41,757 bases of DNA from CAJXZP01 sp047610145. Its GTDB lineage: Bacteria; Bacteroidota; Bacteroidia; Flavobacteriales_G; Salibacteraceae. Shown one piece after another: positions 1-8,469 of this stretch (position 1 is its first letter; each line of letters opens with the position of its first letter). The stretch lies in the NCBI GenBank assembly GCA_047610145.1, contig JBLFZF010000013.1, positions 1 to 41,757 on the forward strand, in the 5' to 3' direction. Under the pieces are notes generated by a model that saw nothing but the letters and a program-made list of their open reading frames with translations, had not been told where the DNA came from and did no database searches. Made by a program: the position numbers and the translations under genes.

Positions 1-2171
1 ATGCTAGTGGGTTAGATGGTCAGAAAACGCCATATTTACCTTCTAGAAAATCACCTACGGGTCCGATCGAAAAATATTCGGCTATTCCGCACATGACTAA
101 CATGCAGAATGGTGGGCAAGTATTAAATTCTTCGTATGGTGATTTTATTCCAGTAACCAGAATTGAAGGGATTGGAAATAATGGTCACTTCTTAATAATG
201 GATGATGCAAGTATAGATGAAGCTATGTCTGGGGCACCGTTTAAGGTGAATTACCCAACGTATAGCGTAGGTAACATTGCAGGATTAACAAATACTCCAA
301 TTGAAGTGAAAGTTATTGACCCGTTGCAAATTAAAGGTGGGGAATACCAAATTTCATATAACGATGCAGATGGTGGCGATTTAGATAATGCGACTTGGCA
401 ATTAACAGGAGGTTCGTTAGGTAGTGATACCATCTTTTCTAAATCAGCTATTTCTGCTCAAATTGAAGAGTTAATTCCATCTTTAGGTATTTCAATTACC
501 ATTAAGGATGTGGACAACGCTTGGTATGATAAATTCAACAATGGTTTTATTGGCGGAAATATTGTATATGATGATTTCAATTCACAATGGTTAAGTGGGG
601 TTTCTAATGCAGATGGTTTATCTCCGCAAAACTGGATTCGTTCTGGGGTGAATGCAGAAGAAAATCAAGAAGCATTAATGGATTATGACATGGGTTATGG
701 TAACTCTCGTTCGGGTACTCCAATTGATGAAGATGAAGTTTATGAAGGGGTATTAGAAGGAACTTGGGCACCTGCTCGTTTAGGTTCTTGGAATCTTCAT
801 GGTCCGATGGCAACTAGAGGATCCACCAATAATAATAGTACGGAAGTTTTTAAACGTAGTAATTGGATAAAGATGATGGAGTCTAATCGCTCTCTAGATG
901 ATGCTCCATTAAATGCGGGATATCAATTGGCTTATTTAAATAGTGTGGATATTGTGTTCACTACTGATAAATCAAAATGGACACGTGTGGTGGTCTTAGA
1001 AACACAAGATGATGCTACTTTGGCTGATAGTAATGCGGCTAAATTAGATCCAAGAAAACATAAATCAGTAGATAAAGCAGGTTTAACTTCGGATGATGCA
1101 GGTTACAATGCAGCAGAAGGTGATTTAGTTTCTCCGCAAGGTATGGGTTGGTTTCCTGGATATGCTATCGACCTGGAGACAGGTGACAGATTGAACTTGG
1201 CTTTTGGGGAGGATTCATACTTAGTTTCTGAAAATGGTAACGATATGTTATGGAATCCAACAGATGTAATTACCGAAGGTTTAACGAGTAATAGAATCCG
1301 TTTTGGAGGAAAACACTATATCTATGTTTTCCGTAATAATGATGTAGAGGAAGGGCAACATACAAACCCTACACTGTATAATCAACCAGAAAATAGAATG
1401 CCTTCTTATGATATGGGAGAGTTCATGATTAATAAGTTAAATACAGGTATCGCACTAGATTTTTACAACGTGTATAGAGCTACCATGTGGGTAGGTTTAC
1501 CAATGTTACAATTTAATCAAACACTTCTATCTAATAAAGCAGTGGTGCAATTACGTGTGAATAAAAAACATTCCAAATTTGCAGAAGGAGATAGATTAAG
1601 TATTGGTGATGAGCCGGTTGCTGGTGTGGAGTATCTAGTGGAACGTGGGCCTATAGCGTACAACGCTAAAGAGTACGTAAGAGGGGATAACTTCATTGGT
1701 TTAGGAGGTATTAACATGTTCCGTGGTAGTTCAACTGGTTCGGATGATAAGAATAATATTGTAGCTACTCAAAATGGAGGAAGACCTTTATATAGATTCT
1801 CTCTAGATGGTTTAGAAGCAAAAACAAACGTAACGAGTGTGGTTTCGGAAGCCCTAAACAACATTAGAGTGGTTCCCAATCCGTATTACGCTTATTCTGA
1901 ATATGAAGCCGATAAGAATGATTTTCAAGTTCGTATTACGAATCTCCCTCAAAAATGTAAAGTGAGAATCTATACATTGAATGGGGTATTAGTTAGAGAG
2001 TTTGTGAAAGATGATGACTCTGTAACTTACTTATCTTGGGATTTGAAAAACCAAGAACGTATTCCTGTGGCTAGTGGAATGTATTTGGTTCATGTAGAAG
2101 TACCAGATGTAGGCGAAATTGTATTAAAGTGGTTTGGGGCAATGAGACCAGTTGATTTGGATTCATTTTAA
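1..2171 (+). CDS. C-terminal part of a large T9SS-exported surface protein (5' end outside window)
   Basis: The frame is open from the first bases of the window (codons from position 3, beginning A-S-G-L-D-G-Q), so the ATG at 93 is internal and the true start lies upstream. About 720 residues are visible. The last ~95 residues (from IRVVPNPYYAYSEYE) form a C-terminal Ig-like sorting domain of the type IX secretion system: VVPNPY, a central VRIYTLNG strand, and a W-x-L-x(n)-G-MYLVHVEV ending. The rest is rich in N, D, G and aromatic residues, as in cell-surface proteins, but I recognise no enzyme domain. A PorV/PorQ-family gene follows 38 bases later, and such pairs of giant secreted protein and PorV-like protein are common in Bacteroidota. 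Export to the cell surface is well supported; the function is unknown. Confidence 0.85.
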   Translation, partial: ASGLDGQKTPYLPSRKSPTGPIEKYSAIPHMTNMQNGGQVLNSSYGDFIPVTRIEGIGNNGHFLIMDDASIDEAMSGAPFKVNYPTYSVGNIAGLTNTPIEVKVIDPLQIKGGEYQISYNDADGGDLDNATWQLTGGSLGSDTIFSKSAISAQIEELIPSLGISITIKDVDNAWYDKFNNGFIGGNIVYDDFNSQWLSGVSNADGLSPQNWIRSGVNAEENQEALMDYDMGYGNSRSGTPIDEDEVYEGVLEGTWAPARLGSWNLHGPMATRGSTNNNSTEVFKRSNWIKMMESNRSLDDAPLNAGYQLAYLNSVDIVFTTDKSKWTRVVVLETQDDATLADSNAAKLDPRKHKSVDKAGLTSDDAGYNAAEGDLVSPQGMGWFPGYAIDLETGDRLNLAFGEDSYLVSENGNDMLWNPTDVITEGLTSNRIRFGGKHYIYVFRNNDVEEGQHTNPTLYNQPENRMPSYDMGEFMINKLNTGIALDFYNVYRATMWVGLPMLQFNQTLLSNKAVVQLRVNKKHSKFAEGDRLSIGDEPVAGVEYLVERGPIAYNAKEYVRGDNFIGLGGINMFRGSSTGSDDKNNIVATQNGGRPLYRFSLDGLEAKTNVTSVVSEALNNIRVVPNPYYAYSEYEADKNDFQVRITNLPQKCKVRIYTLNGVLVREFVKDDDSVTYLSWDLKNQERIPVASGMYLVHVEVPDVGEIVLKWFGAMRPVDLDSF

Positions 2172-2209
2172 TATAAGATTTGATTTAAAGGATTTATAAT
2201 AAAGTTATT

Positions 2210-3289
2210 ATGATTAAAAGAAATAATACGGTAAAGTTATTTTCAGTTGCTTTGGCAATGCTTCTTGCAGCTCCAGTTGCAATGGCAGGGAATAAAGATA
2301 GAATTGGATCTAATGGTGGTGAGCAGTTAAAAATAAACCCATGGGCACGTAGTGGAAGTTTTGCAAATGCAAACTCGGCTAGTGTTGTGGGAATTGAAGC
2401 CGCTTTTTTAAATGTATCTGGCTTAGCAATGGTTAAAAAGATGGATTTAAATCTTTCTTACAATTCATGGTTAGGTGGTTCGGGTATAGGAATTAGTTCT
2501 TTTGGTTACGGCCAAAGAGTGGGGGAGTATGGTGTAGTAGGTGCTGGTTTTCAATCCATGAATTTTGGAGATATCAAGGGTACTACCACGGCTCTTCCAG
2601 ATGGTTCAGGTACTTACAATGCTTCTTACAGTACCTTTTACTTGTCTTATGCAAGGGAGTTTTCTAATAGCATTTATGCAGGGGTGACTACCAAAGTAGT
2701 GAGTGAAGGTATTTCTAATGCAAGTGCATCTGCTATGGCATTTGATTTTGGTATTAGATATGTGACTGGAAAAAATAGAAATATTAATTTTGGTATTGCG
2801 CTTAAAAATATTGGAGGTCAAATGCAGTTTCAAGGAGATGGGTTATCTACTAAAACAACCTTAGATAATAAGGAGTTTACCGTTTCACAAAGAACTCAAG
2901 GGGTGGAATTACCTTCTGTTTTGAATATTGGTCTTACCTATGATATTTTGGTGAATGAATTAGATAATTCAGATTCTACAGGAATAAGAGCTACGCATAG
3001 AGTGTCTCCAGCCATTAACTTTATGTCAAATTCATTTGGTAAAGATCAAATTAGCTTTGGGTGTGAATATGCATATAAAGAATTTATTATGGCTAGAGTC
3101 GGTTATTTATACGAAGATAACGTGGGTGATGCTACCTTGTCTACTCTAGCATATACGGGTCCTACCGCAGGTGTTACTGTGGCAATGCCAATTAACAAAA
3201 TGGGTGGAACTTTGGATATTGATTATGGGTATAGAGCGACACGTAATTTCTCTGGAACGCACAGTATTGGGTTAAGGTTAAACTTATAG
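2210..3289 (+). CDS. PorV/PorQ-family outer-membrane beta-barrel protein
   Basis: A 359-residue protein with a signal peptide (residues 1-26, ending PVAMA). It is followed by the family signature LKINPWARSGSFANANSASVVGIEAAFLNVSGLA, split here as INPWARSG and GIEAAFLNVSGLA, in which an early N-P-WAR block precedes the first barrel strands. The remainder is alternating glycine-rich amphipathic strands with a terminal strand ending GLRLNL, as expected for a FadL-like barrel. PorV itself shuttles T9SS cargo to the attachment complex; other members of the family have unclear roles. The position just downstream of a T9SS cargo gene suggests a cargo-linked function, which is inference. Its start is the only sensible ATG and follows the previous stop by 38 bases. 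A strong terminator lies 48 bases downstream. Confidence 0.85.
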   Translation: MIKRNNTVKLFSVALAMLLAAPVAMAGNKDRIGSNGGEQLKINPWARSGSFANANSASVVGIEAAFLNVSGLAMVKKMDLNLSYNSWLGGSGIGISSFGYGQRVGEYGVVGAGFQSMNFGDIKGTTTALPDGSGTYNASYSTFYLSYAREFSNSIYAGVTTKVVSEGISNASASAMAFDFGIRYVTGKNRNINFGIALKNIGGQMQFQGDGLSTKTTLDNKEFTVSQRTQGVELPSVLNIGLTYDILVNELDNSDSTGIRATHRVSPAINFMSNSFGKDQISFGCEYAYKEFIMARVGYLYEDNVGDATLSTLAYTGPTAGVTVAMPINKMGGTLDIDYGYRATRNFSGTHSIGLRLNL

Positions 3290-3336
3290 TACATTCGTAC
3301 TTTCGCTGAAAAGCGTAGAAATAAAAATGATATTTT

Positions 3337-3375
3337 AAGACAGTCCCGCTTTTTAAGCGGGACTGTCTTGTTATA
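3337..3375 (+). terminator. Intrinsic terminator after the PorV-like gene
   Basis: A perfect 15-bp inverted repeat (arms 3337-3351 and 3355-3369, AAGACAGTCCCGCTT and its complement) encloses a 3-base loop. The GC-rich core and short downstream T/A stretch fit a rho-independent terminator that separates the surface-protein pair from greA. Because the left arm is preceded by TTTT, the opposite strand does not carry a good T tract. Confidence 0.85.
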
Positions 3376-3389
3376 ATAAAATTGTACAT

Positions 3390-3863
3390 ATGTCTGATAT
3401 ATCATATTATACAGAGGAAGGTTTAGCTACGGCTAAAGCGGAATTGTTGAAAATGGAAAAGGTAGATAGGCCATTTATTACCGTTCAAATTGCAGATGCT
3501 AGAGATAAAGGTGATCTTTCTGAAAATGCAGAATACCATGCGGCTAAAGAGGCTCAAGGAATGCTAGAAGCTAAAATTTCGCTGTTAAAAAATGATTTGA
3601 GTAATGCTAGGATTTTAGATGATTCTAATTTGGATTTGTCTAAAGCACTTATTCTTTCTATTGTGAAAATTAAAAATGTGGCTAATGGTGCTATCATGAC
3701 CTATACTTTGGTTGCTCCTCAAGAAACTAACTTAGCGGCAGGTAAAATATCCGTAAAATCACCTATTGGAAAAGGCCTTTTAGGAACCTCAGTCGGAGAA
3801 ATTGCGGAAGTAAGTGTTCCTACTGGAATTATGAAGTTTGAAATTTTAGAAATTTCTAGATAG
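3390..3863 (+). CDS. greA: Transcription elongation factor GreA
   Basis: 157 residues, the usual length for GreA. The N-terminal antiparallel coiled coil (about residues 1-75) carries the signature DKGDLSENAEYHAAKEAQG; the Asp and Glu of GDLSENAEY correspond to the tip residues that enter the RNA polymerase secondary channel and stimulate transcript cleavage. The C-terminal half is the FKBP-like domain with S-P-I-G-K-GLLG. GreA rescues backtracked polymerase by promoting cleavage of the nascent RNA 3' end. It is preceded by a terminator and followed 1 base later by the HIT gene, so the two are almost certainly co-transcribed. The ATG at 3390 gives the standard N-terminus. Confidence 0.97.
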   Translation: MSDISYYTEEGLATAKAELLKMEKVDRPFITVQIADARDKGDLSENAEYHAAKEAQGMLEAKISLLKNDLSNARILDDSNLDLSKALILSIVKIKNVANGAIMTYTLVAPQETNLAAGKISVKSPIGKGLLGTSVGEIAEVSVPTGIMKFEILEISR

Positions 3864-3864
3864 A

Positions 3865-4257
3865 ATGGCTACTATTTTTACTAAAATAATGGATGGAGAA
3901 ATACCCTGCTATAAAATTGCAGAAGATGAAAAATTCTTTGCTTTTTTGGATATTTCACCTTTAGCAAAAGGGCATACCCTTGTTGTTCCTAAAGTAGAAG
4001 TGGATTATATTTTTGAATTAGAGGATGATCTATTGTCCGATATGATGGTGTTTAGTAAACAGGTGTCGAAAGCTATTAAAAGGGTTATTTCTTGTAATCG
4101 TATTGGAGTTGCAGTGATCGGATTGGAGGTGCCACATGCACATATACATTTGGTTCCTATTTCAGGAATGGGGGATTTGAACTTCTCAAATCCTAAGCTG
4201 AAATTATCTTCTGATGAGTTTAAACGTATTGCCGAGGAAATTCAAAGTAGTTTTTAA
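3865..4257 (+). CDS. HIT family protein (histidine-triad nucleotide hydrolase)
   Basis: 130 residues with the histidine-triad motif HAHIHLVP (His91, 93 and 95) and the N-terminal block IFTKIMDGEIPCYKIAEDEKFFAFLDI typical of the HINT/Hit branch, present here as IFTKIMDGEIPCYKI and FAFLDISPLAKGHTLVVPK. These proteins hydrolyse nucleoside phosphoramidates or related dinucleotides in the cytoplasm; the true substrate is usually unknown. The gene starts 1 base after the greA stop, so it forms a transcription unit with greA. Its stop (4255-4257) abuts the convergent ruvC stop with no intergenic bases. The family call is certain; the substrate is not. Confidence 0.95.
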   Translation: MATIFTKIMDGEIPCYKIAEDEKFFAFLDISPLAKGHTLVVPKVEVDYIFELEDDLLSDMMVFSKQVSKAIKRVISCNRIGVAVIGLEVPHAHIHLVPISGMGDLNFSNPKLKLSSDEFKRIAEEIQSSF

Positions 4258-4815
4258 TTACTTGATTTTATCTGGATTGTTTTTAACAAAAGAATCCCAA
4301 CCTGAATAGCTTTTACCTGCCTTAACGGTGTTTCCTTGAAAGTAATGACATAATGCTGCGGCTAGCCCATCGGTGGCATCTAGATGCTTTGGTATATCTT
4401 CTTTCTTTAGTTTAAGTATGCTAACTAACATTGCAGCTACTTGTTCTTTAGATGCTGTTCCAGTACCTGTAATGGATTGTTTTATTTTTCTTGGAGCATA
4501 TTCAAAAATGGGTAAATCACGATACACAGCCGCTGCCATTGCAACACCTTGTGCGCGACCTAATTTCAACATGGATTGAACGTTTTTCCCAAAAAATGGC
4601 GCTTCTAAAGCCACTTCATCTGGATGAAATTCATCGATTAAACCTAAGGTTCGTTCAAATATGCGTCTTAGCTTTGCACCATGACTGGGTAGCTTACTTA
4701 AATGAATTACTCCCATGGCAACCATTTCTGGTTTTTTGCCAATTATTTTCACAATGCCGTACCCCATTATGGTTGTTCCGGGATCTATACCTAAAACTAT
4801 TTTTTCTAAAGCCAA
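4258..4815 (-). CDS. ruvC: Crossover junction endodeoxyribonuclease RuvC
   Basis: RuvC resolves Holliday junctions with RuvAB. The motifs are clear: LGIDPGTT (first catalytic Asp), VALEAPFFGKN (Glu), and the C-terminal HLDATDGLAAALCH (last two Asp). The open frame extends to 4929, but the upstream 38 codons are hydrophobic nonsense and overlap the divergent gene at 4844. A TTG at 4815 gives M-A-L-E-K-I-V-L-G-I-D-P-G, the normal N-terminus, and a 185-residue protein of normal length, so I choose TTG. This leaves only 28 bases to the divergent start at 4844. The gene is convergent with, and directly abuts, the HIT gene. Confidence 0.93.
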   Translation of the reverse strand: MALEKIVLGIDPGTTIMGYGIVKIIGKKPEMVAMGVIHLSKLPSHGAKLRRIFERTLGLIDEFHPDEVALEAPFFGKNVQSMLKLGRAQGVAMAAAVYRDLPIFEYAPRKIKQSITGTGTASKEQVAAMLVSILKLKKEDIPKHLDATDGLAAALCHYFQGNTVKAGKSYSGWDSFVKNNPDKIK

Positions 4816-4843
4816 ATTGAATAAATTTGTGATTATATAGTAG

Positions 4844-5836
4844 ATGAAAAGTACAAAGAAAAACAAACTATTCCGATATTTAGGTATGTTCCTTAAGGTG
4901 CTAATGCTAGTACTTACTTTTTGGTTCATTTATGATAGAATTTTTTCTACAAAAAACCTTGCGGAAATCACTTCTTACTTTGAATCTCACCTAGTTTATG
5001 GCCCTAACTTATGGTTACTTGTATTGGCTATATCGTTAATGCTGGCCAATTGGGGGCTTGAAACTCTAAAATGGCGATATCTTATCTTGAAAATTGAAAG
5101 GATCTCGTTTTTTACCGCGTTTAAGGCTGTCCTTTCAGGAGTTACGGTAAGTGTATTTACGCCCAACCGTATTGGCGAGTATGCGGGTCGAGTGGTTTAT
5201 ATTAATAAGGGAGATAGAATTAAAGCAGCATTGATAACTGTTATTAGCAGTTTATCTCAGCTACTGATAACTCTTTTGGTGGGTGCCTTTTGTTTGTTAT
5301 TCTATTTTGAATCGTATCAATCTGAAGTTATTGGCAGTCTGTCAATATATATAGGTATTCAATTGTATGTCGTATTCTTTGTTTTGGTGATACTGACTTT
5401 TATTAATACCTCTTTCTTGAGTATTTTATTATCACGAATAAAGTTTTTAGCGGGAAGATTTCAAAAATACATTGAGGTATTTGGGTACTATTCTCAAGGT
5501 GATTTATTGAAAATTCTTGGAATTAGCTTTCTAAGGTTTTTGGTTTTTTCTACTCAGTATTATTTGCTACTTGTATTCTTTGATGTAGACCTAGAGTTTA
5601 CGGAAGCCTTGGTTTTAATTCCTGTATATTTTATTACGCTTACCGCCATTCCAACCATAACATTAGCAGAGCTGGGGGTTAGAGAAGTAGTTGCCATTAG
5701 TGTGTTTTCCGTAGCGGCTACTAACGAGATTGGAATGGTGTCCACTTCATTTGCTATTTGGTTAATTAACCTAGCAGTCCCCGCTATTTTGGGTATCTTC
5801 TTTGTTTTACGTGCACGGTTATTTAAAGATTCTTAA
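4844..5836 (+). CDS. Lysylphosphatidylglycerol synthase TM-region/flippase-like integral membrane protein (UPF0104)
   Basis: 330 residues with about eight hydrophobic segments spread from residue 10 to the C-terminus. Family landmarks are LETLKWRYLI after the second helix, SGVTVSVFTPNRIGEYAGR (the conserved P-x-R-x-GE segment) and a late TLAELGVREV. The family includes the membrane domain of MprF and the AglD group and is thought to move or anchor lipids. There is no cytoplasmic aminoacyl-transferase domain, so it is not a full MprF. Its stop overlaps the next start by one base (TAATG), and the partner is a glycosyltransferase, so a role in lipid-linked sugar or glycolipid traffic is likely but inferred. 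Confidence 0.85.
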   Translation: MKSTKKNKLFRYLGMFLKVLMLVLTFWFIYDRIFSTKNLAEITSYFESHLVYGPNLWLLVLAISLMLANWGLETLKWRYLILKIERISFFTAFKAVLSGVTVSVFTPNRIGEYAGRVVYINKGDRIKAALITVISSLSQLLITLLVGAFCLLFYFESYQSEVIGSLSIYIGIQLYVVFFVLVILTFINTSFLSILLSRIKFLAGRFQKYIEVFGYYSQGDLLKILGISFLRFLVFSTQYYLLLVFFDVDLEFTEALVLIPVYFITLTAIPTITLAELGVREVVAISVFSVAATNEIGMVSTSFAIWLINLAVPAILGIFFVLRARLFKDS

Positions 5837-6927
5837 TGGTTCTGTTTGCTACTATTACGGTTGTTGTTCTGCTTTGGTATTCCATTATCATATTGCGTTT
5901 TCTTAGTGGAATTGAAAAAAATAAAAACGTAATTATTGAGAAAATTCAATCTCCGAGTATTACGGTTGTTGTGGCTCTTAAAAATGAAGCTGCAAATGTG
6001 CATAGTTTGATTTCTAATTTAGGCTTGATCGATTATCCGAAAGATAAATTGGAATTTATTTTAGTAGATGATAACTCAATAGACTCTACATTATCTGAAT
6101 TAACTAAATATAGCTTGAATAATACTCAGGTATTTTCTAATTCTGGAAATGGAAAAAAGAAAGCCATTGAAATGGGCGTTGAGTATGCTAAAGGTGATTG
6201 GATTGCCGTAACCGATGCAGATTGTGAATTACCCAATAGCTGGCTTAGCTCCATGGTGGGGTATATTTCAAATGAAACAAAAATGGTTCTTGGACCTGTG
6301 TTTGTTTCTCATGGTAACGGGTTTTTAACCGACATTCAAACTATTGAGTTTTTAGCCCTTCAAGGGGCAACATCGGGCTCTGCGGGTAGGAACACACCTA
6401 TTTCGGCAAATGGGGCAAATATGTTTTTTGAAAAGAAAGCATTTCAGACTGTAAATCCATATGAGAATAATTACCATCTTAAAACAGGCGATGACCAATT
6501 TTTAATGATGGCTATCAAAAACAAATATCAAAACGCCATTGTATACGCACAGGATAAAAATGCTATTGTAATTACACAACCCGTAAATAGTTGGAATAAA
6601 TACATTGCCCAAAGAGTGCGTTGGGCATCTAAGGGAAGTGCGTATTCGGATACAAGCATCAAGCTAAAAGGTGCGGTCATTTTCATGACTTCGTTATTGG
6701 TAGCAAGTAGTTTGATATATGGGATTACAATTGGTAATTATTATTTAGCCTTTGGATTCATTCTAGTAAAAATGCTAGTTGATCTAGTTTTAATAGTACC
6801 AATGAAACGTTTTTCAGGACGGTCATTTAGTCTTCTCAGTCTAATTGGTTCAGCAATTCTCTATCCTTTTGTAGTTGTTGTATCTGTGGGTCTAGGTCAG
6901 TTAAAAAACGGGAACAAGAACAGTTGA
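5836..6927 (+). CDS. Membrane glycosyltransferase, family 2
   Basis: 363 residues. An N-terminal membrane helix (1-20) precedes a GT-A domain with VALKNEAANV, FILVDDNSIDST (nucleotide-sugar binding Asp pair), VTDADCELP (metal-binding D-x-D type), TGDDQFL and QRVRWASKG (the Q-x(2)-RW motif of processive and membrane-linked GT2 enzymes). Two or three hydrophobic helices close the protein. It probably transfers sugar to a lipid or polymer at the inner membrane. Translationally coupled to the preceding flippase-like gene (TAATG overlap at 5834-5838). No terminator is obvious after it; the next promoter-like site is at 6984-7013. Confidence 0.9.
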   Translation: MVLFATITVVVLLWYSIIILRFLSGIEKNKNVIIEKIQSPSITVVVALKNEAANVHSLISNLGLIDYPKDKLEFILVDDNSIDSTLSELTKYSLNNTQVFSNSGNGKKKAIEMGVEYAKGDWIAVTDADCELPNSWLSSMVGYISNETKMVLGPVFVSHGNGFLTDIQTIEFLALQGATSGSAGRNTPISANGANMFFEKKAFQTVNPYENNYHLKTGDDQFLMMAIKNKYQNAIVYAQDKNAIVITQPVNSWNKYIAQRVRWASKGSAYSDTSIKLKGAVIFMTSLLVASSLIYGITIGNYYLAFGFILVKMLVDLVLIVPMKRFSGRSFSLLSLIGSAILYPFVVVVSVGLGQLKNGNKNS

Positions 6928-6983
6928 TTTCAGCTGTGTTTTATAGTATTATTATAAGTGTGTTTCTTTTTTTTTGAATTTTG

Positions 6984-7013
6984 TTGTAACTGAGATTTTT
7001 ATGAGTAAATTTG
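6984..7013 (+). promoter_or_regulatory. Bacteroidota-type promoter for the 7070-8109 gene
   Basis: TTG at 6984-6986, a 19-base spacer, and a perfect -7 box TAAATTTG at 7006-7013 match the TTG-N(17-23)-TAnnTTTG consensus. Transcription would start near 7018, about 50 bases before the ATG at 7070. Confidence 0.6.
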
Positions 7014-7069
7014 AAACTGAATTTTAGGCCTTATTATTCAATACTTTTTTAACACTTAAACTTTTCAAA

Positions 7070-8109
7070 ATGAAAAAGAATACTTTTTTAACCAAACACC
7101 AAACACCAAACAAATAAGTTTAGTTACGACTTTAACTTTTATTAGCCTATTGATTTCCTCAATATCTTTCGGGCAGATTGACCAAGAACCAGGAGGCGGA
7201 CTATCTGACCCTAATCCTGCTGCATGTACAAATCTAATGCCATGGACAAACTTTTTTCCAAACGGAATACCACAAAACCAGGATTGGATAACCCTATGTC
7301 CAGAGTTTACTAGAGTTAACCTAGGCGCAGGAACTGGGGCGAAACTTACCGTAGGTAAAGGGTATTTGACAGGAGACCAAATTGATGAACTTAAGCTTTT
7401 GTGGACTGATAATTATCAATTCTTTAAATCCGTTGAATTACAAAATAATACCGTTTTGAAATGGGCAAATCCTGGTTTCTTAGGGTTTGATGGAGAGAAT
7501 AATCCAATCTTTGGTTGGTCTCATGGTATTGTTCAAGATGAAGAATATGGGTTGCGTTTTTTAAGGTCACAACAAGATGATAATTCAGAGGTTGGATATT
7601 CCTCGTTAGGTATTCAAAACTCTGGAGATGTGGAAGTAATGGGTGCGAATTTTATGTTAGGTGGCGGTAAAACTGCTGCTCATAAGCGATGGAGCTTTCA
7701 GACTCAACATTGGGATCAAAATTCAAACGATTTGTTTATTCATCCGGAATTAGGTATAAACTCTAACACCTGGGACGGCAGTAATTTCTTTGTTTTAGGA
7801 GCTAATGGTGATTTTCATGTAAAAGGCGGAGATGCTTATATATGTGGAACAGTTAAAGCTACTGAGGTAATTGTGGAAACGGGATGGTGTGATTATGTTT
7901 TTGAAGCTGACTATCAATTAATGAGTCTTGGAGAATTAAGAGAATTCATTAAATTAAATAAGCACCTTCCTAAAGTTCCAAAGGCTGAAGTTGTAGAGTC
8001 CGAAGGAATGAAAGTTGGAGAAATGAATATGATTATGATGGAAAAAATTGAAGAGATGTATTTGTATATACTCCAATTAGAATCCAGAATTAATGAATTG
8101 GAAGACTAA
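7070..8109 (+). pseudogene. Secreted tail-fiber-like surface protein, currently out of frame at a 7-bp tandem repeat (possible phase-variable gene)
   Basis: The reading frame from 7150 to 8109 (319 residues from a TTG) encodes a secreted protein. Its C-terminus (D-Y-V-F-E, YQLMSLGELREFI, KHLPKVPKAEVVESEG, VGEMN, then a coiled-coil-like EKIEEMYLYILQLE) is the tail-fiber/endosialidase-chaperone-like ending widespread in Bacteroidota. The TTG would leave only ISSISFGQ as a leader. A proper start lies at 7070 (ATG, giving M-K-K-N-T-F-L-T-K) but is in a different frame and stops at 7115. Between them sit three perfect copies of ACCAAAC (7091-7111). With one or four copies the ATG would read into a full signal peptide (ISLVTTLTFISLLISSISFGQ, shown here across positions 7114-7170). 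So the gene is either switched off or recently broken. Function unknown. Confidence 0.7.
7091..7111 (+). repeat. Heptanucleotide tandem repeat (ACCAAAC)x3
   Basis: Three uninterrupted copies of ACCAAAC lie seven codons after the ATG at 7070. Seven is not a multiple of three, so each change in copy number shifts the frame; copy numbers 1, 4, 7 join the ATG to the downstream signal peptide and 2 or 3 do not. A 14-bp direct repeat AATACTTTTTTAAC also occurs at 7040-7053 and 7079-7092, just before the tract. Confidence 0.95.
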
Positions 8110-8135
8110 AATTGAGAAATATCAAAGTAATAATA

Positions 8136-8462
8136 ATGAAGAATAAATTTGTATTATTTGTGGTAGCAATTTTGATTTCATCAATATTAAAATCATGCAA
8201 GGACGATGAGAAATCGAAGACATGTATTGATGTTAAAATTGAAAAGAATAATTGTCTGAGGTCTGTATACTCTTATTTATATAATGGTTCTGTTGTTTAT
8301 CTTTTCGAAAACAATGGCTGCCCAGGTAACACTAATGATCTGTACAGTAGTAATTGTCAATTCATTTGTAGTCCATCTGGAGGTCTAAGTGGACAAGGTG
8401 ATGGTAGATGTGTAGACTTTGATACTATTGCAATAGATAGAAAATTATTCTGGACTAAATAA
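8136..8462 (+). CDS. DUF6970-like surface lipoprotein
   Basis: An ATG at 8136 gives 108 residues with a lipoprotein signal (FVLFVVAILISSILKSC); the upstream in-frame TTG at 8112 is less plausible. The residues after the lipidated Cys are K-D-D-E, which resembles the lipoprotein export signal that sends Bacteroidota lipoproteins to the cell surface. The body contains VYSYLYNGSVVYLFENNGCP, split as SVYSYLYNG and VVYLF, and then NCQFICSPSGGLSGQGDGRC, the Cys/Gly pattern I recall as DUF6970, a family without known function. It lies 26 bases after the tail-fiber-like gene and 7 bases before the protease remnant, so it is probably in the same transcript. Surface location is inferred from the signal alone. 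Confidence 0.75.
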   Translation: MKNKFVLFVVAILISSILKSCKDDEKSKTCIDVKIEKNNCLRSVYSYLYNGSVVYLFENNGCPGNTNDLYSSNCQFICSPSGGLSGQGDGRCVDFDTIAIDRKLFWTK

Positions 8463-8469
8463 GAAAAAA

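Noticed and set aside
251..433. Minus-strand open frame inside the first T9SS protein
   Set aside because: It lies wholly inside a strong coding frame, has no conserved motif and no promoter; it is a shadow.
4373..4820. Plus-strand open frames within ruvC (4373-4579 and 4491-4820)
   Set aside because: They are antisense to a clearly conserved RuvC frame and encode no recognised protein.
7091..7111. CRISPR or satellite interpretation of the ACCAAAC repeat
   Set aside because: Only three contiguous 7-base units and no spacers; it is a simple tandem repeat within a leader.
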